NCBI RefSeq assembly: GCF_001411555.2
Contig: NC_049916.1
Location: 9,559,295-9,623,294 of the forward strand
DNA length: 64,000 bases
Direction of reading: 5' to 3'
Source: Juglans regia
Lineage: Eukaryota; Streptophyta; Magnoliopsida; Fagales; Juglandaceae
Position numbers and translations under genes: made by a program. Each line of letters begins with the position of its first letter. Position 1 is the first letter of the stretch. The notes beneath the pieces are model-generated. The model had not been told where the DNA came from and did not search any database. It saw only the letters and a program-made list of their open reading frames with translations. Positions 21,369 through 33,497 of this stretch are shown piece by piece.

Positions 21369-23302
21369 TGTAACACCCAGTTCCTTCTTCTTACGTACGC
21401 TTCTCCCTTTCTAACGTATGTTTCGTCTTGATGACGTAAGCAAACCCTAAAGGCAGAGATTATGTGATCATCTGCCTTTCTCACTACCGACTGCGAGTCA
21501 CGTTATGCGTGTCGAACCATGATAGCGTGTCTCGAAAGATATCGTGTGACTTCTAGGGCACGTCCAGTGTTTTAAATATGCTGGAAATATTTATAAGGAG
21601 TATTTCCATCATTGTTGAATTAAGATTTGATCTTAAATACGACAATCATAATATTATTGAAGAGCTCCAAAAATATTATAATTGCCGGAAATCATTTTAA
21701 TATTATTATTAAAATGATTTCAATTATTTAAGATATTATGGGATTTAAATTATGTTGAGAACTTTTATTAATTAAATGGTTTAACCCTTTTAAATATGTT
21801 AAGTGAGACTTCATCATTTTATTAATGATGAAGAATACTATTTTATAAACTAAAGTTAGTTTAAAATAATATCTACCCTAATTCCTCTAAGTGCTTTTAA
21901 TTAAGTTAATGTTTTACGCATCTTCAAATCAGTATTTCAATTCCTCGTCGTTAGATCATCATGTAGACCCCCAGACGAAAGGACTGGGTTAAATACCCAG
22001 ACCCCTCTCTTTTCCCTCTCATTTCCCCGTAACCCTCTCTCTCCTCCCTCTCTCCTTCGGCGTACGCTGTACGCATCACCTCACGCCGAACGGCTTAAGG
22101 CCTCAGCCCGGCGCCGCCGTGCGTCGCCAGGCCACACCGCCGACACCATCGGCTGCTCCTCCCGCCGGCGAGTCCATCCATGCCGACTTCTCCCCCTCAC
22201 GCTCTCCCTTTCTCCATTTCGGAAGTACACAGCCCGAACGGGCTTGTGCGCGTAGCGCCGCCGTGCGCCGCCCAATGGCTCCACCGCTCCCACGGCGAGC
22301 TCCTCTCCCACCGGCCATCATCCTCCACCGAAGCCACCCCTATGAAGCAGTCCTCCCCCTCCTTCCACGGCAAGTACCCGAAATGGGTCTCTAGCCCATT
22401 TCCCACCGTGCGCCGCCGTACGCGGCCACCCACGACCACCCATGGCCACCATGGACCTCCTCTCCCTTTCCCCGAGCTCCTCCATGTGACCCATGGCCAG
22501 AAGCTCTCCCTCCACCTCACGGCTCCTCACTCACGCACGCACGGGTTGCACGCCGTGCACCACCGTGCACCGCCACCCATGGCTGATGACCGCCATGTCC
22601 AGCCTCCTCAGGCCGCCACCAAGCTAACCCGACCTCCCATTGGCCCCGATCTGCCACCCACGAGAGCACACTCTCTCTCACTCTCCCACGGCTTCTCCTC
22701 CATGGAATGGCCAGATCTGCCACCGTGGCGCCACCTCGACGCCACCACGAGATTCACCACACCTCCTTTAGCCAAGCCCTAGGTCTAAACCATCACTTTA
22801 TGTGATGGGTAATCACTGCACGTGATGGACAGTCACTGCGTGTGATTGACCGCCACTGTACATGGCTAGATCCGCCATGTTATGCTCTTTACCATCATCA
22901 CAAGGCCATCACGAGCCTTTCCAAGACCACACCTAGCTATCCAAACACCTAAACAGTCACCGTACGTGAGTTAGCCGCCACGTACGACTCTTCCAACATC
23001 ATCGGCTATGACGATCTGCAAGCAACGCACGGGTTATCCCGTCGATGGTATAACCCTCTATCTCTTATTAATTATGTTGGATATTGATTAGTTGACTAGG
23101 TTGTGGACTGTGCTGTTAGTATTTGTGGAGTTGAGGCATTGTGATGAAGTGTTGGGCATTTTGTGTAGTGAAGAGTTGGGCCTATCTGTATTGGATGGAG
23201 GTGCATTGTGCCGTGTAGTGTACTGTAATGTGTTGGGCGCAATTGGGAAGTGTGCTGTGTAGTGTGATTGGGAATATGTGCTGTAATGGTGGCATGGTGT
23301 AT
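21369..23302 (+). mobile_element. 5' part of LTR-B, copy 1
   Basis: It starts TGTAACACCCAGTTCC and matches 58796-60760 along its whole length. The TTCTTACGTACGCT opening, the AAATATGCTGGAAATATTTA block and the AATTAAATGGTTT region are shared, as are a GC-rich segment, a hairpin array and the ATTGATTAGTTGACTAGG block. Similarity stops at about 23302, where CACTA sequence begins, so the copy is truncated there. The GC-rich part (22080-22780) gives open frames on several strands, including 200 codons at 22180-22782. The frames are not consistently kept in the second copy, so I treat them as noncoding LTR sequence. Confidence 0.75.
22790..22866. repeat. Array of four CAC-N5-GTG dyads, exact 20-bp period
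   Basis: CAC half-sites start at 22794, 22814, 22834 and 22854. Unit 1 is CCATCAC, TTTAT, GTGATGG; unit 2 is ATCAC, TGCAC, GTGAT; unit 3 is TCAC, TGCGT, GTGA; unit 4 is weaker. The same array is at 60234-60310 in copy 2. Confidence 0.8.
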
Positions 23303-24101
23303 GTTTGATCTCGAGCCTTGCATCTTGTAACTCCCAAGTGTTGTTATTCAATTTGACTTAAGAAGAGGATGATGTTGATGAAGGCTTCACGTAATGTCCT
23401 AAATCCCTCAAATATCCAGAACGGGGTCCAAGAACCTAAAAAAAGATCTCTACATCGTTAATAGAAGATTCATCAGATGCAGCAACACCATTTTCCCAAA
23501 GTGAAACCATCTTCTCCTACAAAAGAAAAAAAAAAAAGAAAAAAAAAAGAAAAGAAAAATCACTTGAAATAGTATAAATAACGTAAATATTATGAGTTAA
23601 TATAAACAAAAGAAAATAAATAAATAAACTTACATAATTTGCTTTTGTTTTGGGACTGGTCCAAACACAATCATGATTTGTATGCAGTTTAGCATACAAT
23701 TGGGTTAGATTATACTCAATAGGACTATTTTGTTCCTGCAAAAGGAAAATCTATATTATAACTTCAATCGATGTGGATCTGTTAATATTGAACGATGAGT
23801 AGTATAATGTTACTAGTTTTTCTGACAATCAATGAAAAGATCTAGAACTCGCATGATGGTGTATCGTTAAATTTGTTGTATTTACTTTGTTGACTGTACT
23901 TTGTTGCTACAAGAAAAGAAACACATTATTACTATATATGTTTAAGGAATCTAACATATAGAATAATGAATGATAGCTGCAAAATTACCACATATGCTAG
24001 ATGTTTAAACATATCACAAAACTTCTCCCATTCGTTTGGTGGTAACTTTTGGAACATGTTTTGATCCACCTCTGTTGCACTATTAAACTTTTGATAGTGT
24101 A
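23303..24101 (-). pseudogene. CACTA second gene, 3' exons (TnpA-like, Transposase_24 family)
   Basis: Minus-strand exon-like blocks follow the order known for plant Ptta/En/Spm transposases. An EWEKFCDMFKHLAYV block lies near 24000-24050. Next comes KVNTTNLTIHHHASSRSFH at about 23830-23890, matching the NKxNRxxxxxxHxxGSRSF motif. A KLHTNHDCVWTSPKTKANYV block lies near 23640-23700, and VLGPRSGYLRDLGH near 23400-23440. Introns of AT-rich sequence separate them. An in-frame stop precedes VLGPRSG. The gene continues upstream at 28413 after removal of LTR-A copy 1 and is cut at 23302 by LTR-B. Function: accessory DNA-binding protein of CACTA transposition in known relatives. Confidence 0.7.
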
Positions 24102-27100
24102 TGTGACGCCCCCAAATTCCGCTTGGGATTGGACGGACATTTGAAGCGTCGAGACATGCAACACAAGATTACCTGCCCCCGTTCATGACATATAAGATGC
24201 AATATTCCTAACATGGATCTAACATTATGCAATATACGCAGCAGATAATTTTTTTCTTTAGCAATACTATGCACCAAACCGAAATATCCCAAATACCTAA
24301 AACATACTTCATACATAATGACGTACTAAACAACTGAGATCACAACACTAGTCCAAAATGGTTGTGATCAAAAGAGTATTGGAGATTGAACACCACAAAT
24401 AAAAGTAGTAATGAGGTAACTACTGTACTACCACCTACGTCTCACCATTGTTTAGTCGATCATTTCCAGTTGGTCGATTCCCAATTCTCCTTCAGATCCT
24501 GTAACAAAATCTACCATTCGGAAGGAATGGTAGTTGAGACTACCACAGTGAGATTTGATTACAAAACTTAGCAAGTTAACAAGAAACTTCCACACAGGTT
24601 AATGATGCATGCATGGCAGTAAAAGTATGAATGCATAATCAAATTATAAGTAATCATAGCATAACTTGACATACAACATAACATAACTGGCATAACTTAA
24701 ACTGAAACTGAAGCTTAGCATGAACGTGACTTGAAACATAACATGGACTTGAAACATAGCATGAACGTGAACTTGAAACATAACATGGACTTGAAACATA
24801 ACATAACATAAATGTGAACTTGGAACATAACGTAAACATGAACTTGAAACATATTCTTATCTCATGGGATTACCATGATTGCGTGAACGTAAACTTGAAC
24901 ATAACATAACGTGAAACATGACTTGAACGTGAAACACATGAACTTGGAATCTTATTCAATAGACTTAATCATTCAAGTGACCATATGGGTGCTACACAGG
25001 TCCCCTTGAGCCTTGTGTCCCTGCCGATTACCGCATCACATCACAGGTTTCTATACCAGCTATGAGTGCATTAATACGTACTCCACAGTTGTTGTGGCCC
25101 CACGTATTCTACGTGTCACAATTGTTGTGTCTCACGTAGTGTATGCTTCATAGTTATTGTGGCCTCATGACTTATTTGTTTGTGCCACACTTGCAGTGGA
25201 CACACGTAACATAATGTGTGGCACCATCGGCGTTAGTGCCTGGCCCGCTTCGGTAACCAACTAATTAGGCCCCATTCGCAACTTGTTGACTGTACTTCGT
25301 CAACCCAGAGAATTTCACACCTATTTAGACACTCCAGCGTGAACAAAGGAGTTCCACTAGGATATTACCCCATCCTAGCGCTTAGGGTCGTGATTGACAT
25401 GAATAACTTAACTGACATACATAACATTTCGTAACGTGACGTAACATGAATGTGACATAAAAGACAGAAGCCCTGATGTAGCATAACGTGACATGAACTA
25501 AGACGACATACATGACATACTTCGAGACATAAATGTAACAGAGAACATTTTATAACATGGCCTACATGTAACATGCAACATTTCATAACAGGGCATACCA
25601 TATAACAGACAACATTTCTTAACATGGCGTAACATGTGACAGTGAATATTACGTGACATGAAATACATGTAACAGATGGCATACTTAACATGACATACTT
25701 GCAATGTATAGCAATGTATAGCAATACGTGATATAATATCTTGTGTAACAGATGAATAATTCATGACAAAATAAATTATGTGTAATAGATAAATATGTAA
25801 TGACTTGGCATGGCACATATGATAACATGCATATATACACTTTAGTTCCCTTACTTATCACTCATACACATTAAACTGATAGTAAGTTAAAAGCTAACTT
25901 ATCTCGGTCTTCGCGCTTCTAGACAAAACTCAAGTATGATCACAAGAAACTGAAAGTAGTGATTTCTAAAAATTAGAACTTAATCACTAACAATTAGAAA
26001 TATGGAAAACTATCAACCGAGAGTAAAATTATCATTTTACCCTCTACATGTAGGAAAATGACCATTTTACTCCTAACTTAAGGATTTTGCATCGTAACTC
26101 CAAAAATCATCAAACTTTGCATACCTTTTGTAAATTTTGTCCTAAGCTCAAATATCAATTCGAAAAAATTTCAAACTAAACACAACCATCAAAACTCTAT
26201 ATGGCCGAAACTTACAAGGCTATTTCCTTTGATTTTGTTGTAATTCTTTTAAATTTCAAAACTCATGATTAAACCAAAAATTTTCTTCTACTATACTCAT
26301 AACATATTCCTAAGAATAATCATGTTTTGAATCATGAACAAGAGTCATGAAAATTACTAAAACCATACTTGAACTTTTTGGTTTCTCTTCTACGTTCAAA
26401 ACAGAATTTTGTTTCTAACTTGTTTTGATCAACCTCTTGATCCATGACTTATAAAGTAGTAATCTTCAAACCAAAACATCACATGGTTTAGAAAGGTGTC
26501 CTAAAACAGATTCAAGCATCATACTCAAGATCACATGGTTAAACATCACCCAAAACATAAATTTAGCCAAGAACGTCATCACTTTGGCCTAACCAAATAT
26601 CTCAATGCATAAAATTTCATATCTTCGAAACTAACATCAAATATCTTCAAAATAACATTCTAACATGTATATAAGATGCTTAGGAGCTTCCAATAAAAAT
26701 ATCAAAGCCATTGGAATAAGATTAGACCATAAAAGATTTAAACTTTCTCAAAACAGAAACTGTTTTTCCTCTTCCAGTTGTTAAGTTTCTGGACCTAAGA
26801 AAATATTTCACCAAAACTTTTAATCATGCAAAAAATCCTCAACCAATAATCATATACACATGTTAATAGTACTCCATAAAAATTTTGGACCAAGATCTAT
26901 TCATTAGCTTGGTCAAAAACTCTAAAATATAACACACTCTCCAGTTTATCGCCCAGAATGACCTTTATGGGGTCTAAATAACTTTGGACCAACCAAATAA
27001 TCTACAAATGGAACGAGTAAGATATTCCCATAAACTAGACTCCAAAAGAAACAACTTTCATGAAGGAAACTTTGCGAGAAAACATTTACAAAAGCTTCGA

Positions 27101-28412
27101 AACAGGCGATCAAAAGAGGTACGAAAAACTGTCCGAGAGTGTCTTTTGTGTTCTATGAAGGAAAAGTGTAAAGGAGAGTTGCTTTCCATGGGAAGTGGAC
27201 TGGAGAGCCTCTTACACAAGTTATGGAAAGTGATAGGACTGAATGAAAGGTTGAGTGTTGGCCTTTTCTTCTCATAAAAATCAGTCCAAGATCTTTTCTC
27301 AAAGTGGAGTGTAAGAGTGAAAGAGTGAGGTGGCCCTGTAGCTTTGTATTTCAAGAACCTTCTAGGCCCTTCTTGTAAAGATCTGGCCAGCCAAGTGGTG
27401 GTACAAAACTTAGCCATGAAGCAATCCTATGGTGACCAAATTCGTGGGCCTTAATGGGCCTAAACCGAATGGGCCTAAATTTTGGGGTTTAAAGAGGGTT
27501 TGGGTTGCTATCAAGCCCAAATCCAATATCACTTGTTCCAATCAATTTTTCAAGGTTAACAAGGTTGGATAATGATGTTCTAACACAAATTTAAAGGATT
27601 AATAGCATGTAGAAGTGATTTAATAAAGTGATTAAACACAATGCTAGAAAAGGTTTAGAGGCCAACTTTAGGGTTTTGGGGAAACCGTTTAGGGTTCTGA
27701 TTTCAACCATGCTTTTGGGCTTTCAATTGGATTCCCACCATTTAGGGTTTCACTAGGATTAAAATCTTCTTTGGTCTGGCACAATTTGATTGATCAGATG
27801 AAACAAAATTTGCTTAGGTGGCATGATCTCACACTTTGATTCCTTCAAATCCAACAAACGTTCCTCATGGTACCAAATGTCTAATATTATTCACTAAGTG
27901 TGGCTAAGATCTTGCCAAGTGTCCAAATAAAACTTCTCTAATCTAATTTGGACATTCCATACTATGATTTTGAAACACTGCAATTAGTGCGCTTACCGAA
28001 GTTACTATTCACTCCGAAAAAATGAATCATAAACTTAACACTAAAAATTTCTAAATATTCATGTTAACCTATAGTGAAAATATTTTACCGAAATTTAACC
28101 TCGAAGTGCCCCTAAAAATAATTTCACAATTTCCAATAGACGTTTCGTCCGGAATTATGAAAATAGGCTATTGCGTCATAAAATCCTAAATAATCTACTG
28201 AGTCTATGGCATAGACCATAATGCATTTTGACACTTCTAACCACCTCAAATAAATAAAACTCATATTTCTAGCACCATAGTAAGTGATAACATTGACTAT
28301 GTTGACAAACTAAAACCTATGCGATTGGTTGATTCGTAAAACTTATAGGGTTTTTATGAGATTCCTAAAGTCAATATAAATTCCACCAATGAATTTCTAG
28401 CAGGCTGTTACA
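24102..28412 (-). mobile_element. LTR-A solo LTR, copy 1 (4311 bp)
   Basis: The plus-strand ends are TGTGACGCCCCC and GGCTGTTACA, so the sense reading is on the minus strand by analogy with the Tekay 5' LTR. Perfect 5-bp target duplications GTGTA occur at 24097-24101 and 28413-28417. There is no internal coding region and no second LTR. Its parts are a CATAACATGAACGTGAACTTG-rich minisatellite (24655-24930), a CAC-N5-GTG dyad array (25083-25206), a second minisatellite rich in ACATGTAACAG (25400-25750) and a long AT-rich part. The insertion splits the CACTA second gene between the HVH and YQKFN residues. Confidence 0.85.
25083..25206. repeat. CAC-N5-GTG dyad array in LTR-A copy 1
   Basis: CCACA-GTTGT-TGTGG at 25083-25097, CACGTA-TTC-TACGTG at 25101-25115 and CACA-ATTGT-TGTG at 25117-25129, followed by decayed copies. 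Hyphens separate arms and centre. Confidence 0.75.
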
Positions 28413-29134
28413 GTGTACATGATATCTACCTTTATACCTTCTGAATGCATGGCTCATTAGCTCATCAACTGTTACTCGATCCTCTCGTCGGCTAAAATTA
28501 AGTTCAAACTCATCCTTGAAATAGTGCAAAATGATTAGTTCAAGAATAAACTAATTATAAATTAAGTAATAATTTAACAAAATTATTTTATAACTTCCTC
28601 ACCAGCAATGAGTTTTGATGTGATCTTTCACATCTTGGGGAAACTTAGCCTAGGAGGATGTAGCTATGGGTGCATATTTTAGGGTAAGGGTACCAACAAA
28701 AGAAGTAAGTCGAGCTGCTAGATCCCCAGAGCCATTGTTGTGATTGTTAGAAATATCAACTTTAATTTTTTTCTCTTTCCGCACTTTTTGTATGTAGACA
28801 CCTCTAGTAACACATCGACCTCGGTGATGACTTACAACAGCTATACAATATTTAAATCATATAATATTGTTTTGAATTTTATTTTTAAAGCACTATTACT
28901 TAAATCATCACAAAAACCCTTTTAATTTCACGAATAACATACCTTACTCTTGGTCTGGTGATGTTGGCTCACTATTAGTGGTAGGTGAACCAATTGGGGA
29001 GTCAGTAATGGATGGAGATGGCACATGAGTTGCTTCGCGTTTGAGAGACATATCTGTTTTAAAATCTAATAAATTATTATTTGCAAAAATGTTATTATTT
29101 TTACAACAATGATACTTACAAAGACAAACTATCA
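28413..29134 (-). pseudogene. CACTA second gene, 5' exons
   Basis: A likely start ATG lies at 29051-29049, giving a Ser/Pro/Thr-rich N-terminus (MSLKREATHVPSPSITDSPI and on) as in TnpA-like proteins. An exon near 28600-28740 reads GSGDLAARLTSFVGTL, then KYAPIATSS, a stop, and FPQDVKDHIKTHCW. The next exon near 28440-28550 reads HYFKDEFELNFSRREDRVTV and ends at YHVH, exactly where LTR-A copy 1 enters. The remaining exons follow at 24101-23303. Introns are AT-rich. Confidence 0.65.
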
Positions 29135-29790
29135 TTAACTTTCAATTTTGCTAGACCAGTCACCCTCATCCTCACTAGACACTTCAATTGACTCATGTTC
29201 GTCTGATGAGCCACCCTCAATTACTTCTAGTTCAACATCTTTTCTACACAATGGAACCATGTCATATTGGCTGAGATCAAGAAATAAATTGATGCCTGAT
29301 TCATTTTCTTGATATGCTTCTTCATTTGTTGGACCATCAAATTCTTCATGTTGTCCATCTACCTCTGAAATGTAATCATGTACATTTATTGTTACAAACT
29401 TATGTACTACTCGCCATGGATTTTCATACTCTGGATCATCTAAATAAAAAATTTGATTTGCTTCACAAGGAAGAACAAAAGGGTCCTCCTCATACCATGT
29501 GCGAGATGTATTGACCCTCACAAAATATTCATCATTACACACTCCCAACCTAGGATTTGAGACATCCCATCAATTACATTTAAACAACCAGATCATATGT
29601 CCCCCATGTACTTTAACCCAATGATATCTTTGACAACTTCATATAATTCAATGTTCTCCTCCCCATGGCTTCCTTCGACTACGATCCCACAATTTTGAGT
29701 TTTTCTATATTGTTCTCTGTCAGCCATGTGAAATCTATATCCATACAGCAAACATGCTAAGTATTGAATGGCCTGCCTAGACAGACCACA
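29135..29790 (-). pseudogene. CACTA tnp2 C-terminal region with DUF4216
   Basis: The minus-strand protein shows YGYRFHMADREQYRKTQNCG near 29700-29760, matching the N-G-Y-R-F-H and TQNSGV motifs that precede DUF4216. After a frameshift it has VGVCNDEYFVRVNTSRTWYE, DPFVLPCEANQIFYLDDPEY and NPWRVVHKF, the DUF4216 core. An acidic tail rich in S and E ends at a TAA/TGA near 29135. The block is separated from its DUF4218 partner at 39850 by the LINE. About 60 residues normally between the two are missing. Confidence 0.8.
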
Positions 29791-29795
29791 CCCCA

Positions 29796-29843
29796 GTTAT
29801 TAGTTCCATGCTAAGATCTCCTCACCATGTTATTAGTTCCATG
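29796..29843 (-). repeat. Deletion junction with 15-bp direct repeat
   Basis: GTTATTAGTTCCATG occurs at 29796-29810 and again at 29829-29843, separated by 18 bases. The right copy is part of the LINE RNase H frame; the left copy borders CACTA sequence. Confidence 0.7.
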
Positions 29844-32800
29844 TCCAAAATGGGACGAAAAAGCAACAATAAACTTGCCCCAGTGGTCCCGAATCGCACC
29901 ACCACCTCCACACGTCCCTAGATTCCCTCTACAACTTCCATCTACGTTGATCTTGACCCACCCCTCAACATGTTTAAGCCAATAAATCAGTCGTGCCCTT
30001 CTACTCCTAATACTGCATAGAGGAATTTCTAGTGCCTGCAAAATAGAGATATCTACAGTTGGAAGAGACTTGGAACACATGAGCAAGCCTAACAACTTCC
30101 ACAACCATACTTTTACCGCTAGCCAAACACTTTCAGATGCTTCGAGACATTCCTCCATCCTGGCCTTACAACGTCTCACCCATAGACGCCACGTGATAAT
30201 GTATGGAAGAAGACCGATGAGAACACCACGTTGTGAACATTTTTTGGCGAAGGAGAACTAGTGCACCATTGTCGCCCACCAAGAACGAGTTTCCAAACGG
30301 GGCAGGCCCAAAGCCATTTCAGCCCTGTCCCATACTTCTACAGCAACCTTCCCTGTAGCCAACACATGATCAAGTGACTCACTACTGCCCCTCAAGCAGC
30401 AATCACGTCGTGAAGCTAACAGGATGCCCAAGGACCGAATTCTGTCATCTGTAGCCAAACCATTCACCTTCGCTTTCCACATACATGCAACGATTTTTTT
30501 CGATAAAGCAGAGTGCCAAATCCACTCCATCCCAGGCTATTGTAGTCCTCTTACCCAAATGATGTCCCACTTCGTTGATGAAGAAAAACAACCATCACGA
30601 GCAGGTTGCAAGATGATAGTGTCCCGACCTTCCTTCCTAGCTGCTATTGGCACCAACCAGCTCCACAAGACGTCCCTCATCCCATCTGCCATCCACCCAA
30701 ACATCCTAAATGGGCACTCCTGGTTGCTGAATTAAATCAGTAAAAGCATAAAGAAGCCCACTCACAAGCCAGCGATCAAACCAAAAGGAGGAACCGCCCC
30801 TTTCTAACTTGAGTTTTAGTATTCTGGAGCACCTCTGGAAGTACCTGCATAATTTACTTCCAGAACCTAGAAGTCGTGGCCCTTGGCTCTGTAAACATCA
30901 AATGACCATTTCTCATGTACTTCGCTCAAAAAAATTGAGTCCATGAATTATCAACAATTAACAACCGCCATGCAAACTTCATGTGTAAAGATCGTTGAAC
31001 TTCCAAGAACTTATGAAGACCAAGACCCCCTTCCTTAAAAGGAATACAAATCTTGTCCCAAGCACACCATTTCATCACAGTTTCACCATTAGTCTCCCCC
31101 TAGAAAAAAGTAGACAAGATGGAATTTAGCCTTTTGAAAACTGCCATGGGGATTTTTAAAACCGCCAACAGATGCGTGGCCATACTTGATAGACATGTTT
31201 GAGTAGTGTGAGCCTACCACCTTGAGAGAGTAGCTTTAGTTTCCAGCCTACAACCTTCCTTTTAATTTTTTACACCAACGGCTCAATATTCCACGCTGTA
31301 TGTCTACCTGAAACAAGAGGAACACCCAGGTAATTTACAAGAAAATTCCCTGCCATAAAACCTGTTAACCGTCTCAAGCTCTACCTTCGAGCACCTAATA
31401 CCAATTTTGAGAAAAAAATAGCATGTTTTTCCTTATTTATCAACTGACCAGATCCCTTTGCATATGAGTCAAAAATATTCATAAGCTGATCTTTTCTCCC
31501 CATTCACAAAAACCAATAAATCATCCGCATAAAATAAATGAGACACTAGTGGGGCCCCCAAAAGGTGTGAGAAACGGCCAATACGTCCCTCCTCAAAATG
31601 CTTCTGAAGCAGACGGGACAAAACCTCTTGCATTATAATAAATAAATATGGGAAAAGAGGGTCACCTTAGCAAATACCTCATGACGGTTTAAAAAAACCT
31701 TTATAAGTCTCATACATCATAATGGAGAAATGACCAATTGACCCTATCATAAGCTTTGGCCATGTTAATCTTGATCATGAGATTTCTGCCTTGCACTTTC
31801 TTATGCATGGAGTGAGTCATCTCTTGCGCCAAAGTAATATCTTCAAATATGCTCCGTCCTGGAATAAAAGCCCCCTATTGATGAGAAATTAATTGAGGTA
31901 AGAGGCCAGTAATCTGTTGAACCAAGACTTTAGAAAAAAATTTATAAGCAACCGAGCATAGACTGATAGCTTGAAACTTATCAAAACTTTTCGGCTCCTC
32001 CACCTTCAGAATCAAGACAATATATGACGAGGAATAAAACCGTGGCAAAGGTGAGCCTATAAAAAAATCTCTTGCCGTAGCCACCACGTCTTCTTTAACA
32101 ATCTCCCAACAAGTGAGGTAGAAAGCGAAGCCAAAACCATCCGGCCCCGGATAGCTGTCTTTGGGGATAGAATGTAAAGCCGAAAGCACCTCCTCCACCG
32201 AAGGGGCTTGGCAAAAGATAGAATTCGCTTCCTCATAAATAGTTATCTATATTAGCGAGGACAAATCCAGCTCCTCTACATGAGTCGGCTGGGAAAGAAA
32301 GGACTAAAAATAGTCAATTGCACCCTGGTGCACCTGCTCTGGGCCCTCCAACCTGCTTCCATCGTCTAAACTCATGTTAGAAATCATATTCCTCTTCCTT
32401 CTTTGGTTGATAGAGGCTTGGAAAAATTTGGAATTTTGGTCACCATCTTGGAGCCACTTTTCTTGGCAAGTTGCGACAACCTTATTTCTTCCGAATGCTC
32501 CCAATTGTCCAGTTCCATATTCGTAATGAGTAGCTCCTCTTCCATTTGCTAATCAAAGCTTTCCTCCAGTCAAGATTCCAACTGATTCATTCTCTCTTCC
32601 AGTCCCTTAATATTTTGATCCACCATACCAAAAGTGTGTTTATTCCATGCCCGTAGAACCACTTTTGTCTTTTTAAGCTTTTCCGCTAGACGCAAGAGAC
32701 CCATAGAGTGCACAGGTTCTGCCCAGACCTTCACAATGCACAGCAGGAAATTTGCATGTGTACACCACATATTCTAAAAAGGAAATGGTGACGGGCCGTA

Positions 32801-33497
32801 GCGAACCTCAGGTCTCTGAAATCGAATGAGTAAGGGGCAGTGGTCTGAGGTCTTCCTTCCCAGGTATTCCAGAAATGCACTAGGATACAAAGACGCCAAC
32901 TGAGGATCAATTAGGACTCGATCAAGTCTCGCCCAGCTACAAGAAACATTGGCATGACGATTGCACCAAGATAGCCAATTCCCCACAGCATGCAAATCCA
33001 TAAGCCCGCATGTATCGATACATCCATTAAAATCCTCCATGGAAGGGATTGGTCTGGGGCTTCCTCCAATCTACTCTCCATCATTACGGGTCACATTAAA
33101 GTCTTTAGCTACAAGCCATGGTGAGGCAAGATTTTTGAACACCTCTAAGTTCGACCATAACTCTTGACGTTCAACTTGGGTACACTTCGCATAGACAAAA
33201 GTGATCAAGATGGACTCCTGACCCCTTCTCAACCAGCTAGCGATCATTTGGGTCGACATGCCCAACACTTCAAACTCATAACACTCACGCTAAGGAATCC
33301 ATAGTTTGCCATTAGCTGTCGCATTGCTGCAATAGTTTGGCAAACCTAGAGACAGAGACAGGCGGTGCAATCTACTAACCTCAATAAAAGGCTCGGAAAT
33401 CCCAACAATAGCCACGTTAAACTTCCTAACCAATCCTTAATCTTTTCCTAGAATTGCCTAAACCATGCAAATTCCATACCATAAGATTCTCAAACAT
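29811..33497 (-). pseudogene. LINE ORF2: endonuclease, reverse transcriptase, RNase H
   Basis: It starts with an ATG at 33497 (MFENLMVWNLHGLG). Endonuclease landmarks are ISEPF, WLVAKDFNVTRN (family G-D-F-N), RLDRVLID and TSDHCPLLI. Reverse transcriptase landmarks are DSYPGPDGFGFAFYL near 32150, SLCSVAYKFFSKVL near 31930 and AFIPGRSIFEDI near 31850. They continue with MAKAYDRVNWSFLH, GDPLFPYLF and the catalytic LFYADDLLVF at about 31515-31545. A stretch of roughly 25-30 residues between NWSFLH and GDPLF is deleted. The zf-RVT-like block is at 30258-30530. RNase H begins VKINVDGSCRGNLG and is cut after HFGHGTNN, losing later catalytic acids. Many stops; target-primed reverse transcription is the family role. 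Confidence 0.85.

Noticed and set aside
22180..22782. A 200-codon frame rich in Pro, His and Ser on the plus strand
   Set aside because: It is in the GC-rich part of LTR-B. Three other frames overlap it on both strands, and the second LTR-B copy does not keep this frame.
24654..25818. Cysteine/valine-rich frames (repeated HVMFQVH, CYVSSPCYVSS) in LTR-A
   Set aside because: They are translations of the CATAACATGAACGTG minisatellite in different frames, seen in all LTR-A copies without frame conservation.
24102..28412. Reading LTR-A as a complete small DNA transposon, because its ends are inverted (TGTRAC/GTYACA)
   Set aside because: The 5-bp duplications, TG...CA ends and relationship to the Tekay LTR fit an LTR better; the inverted bases are only about six.
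29811..30179. A host RNase H-like gene
   Set aside because: The VKINVDGSCRGN block is directly downstream of the LINE reverse transcriptase and zf-RVT-type region, as in plant L1 elements, and is truncated.
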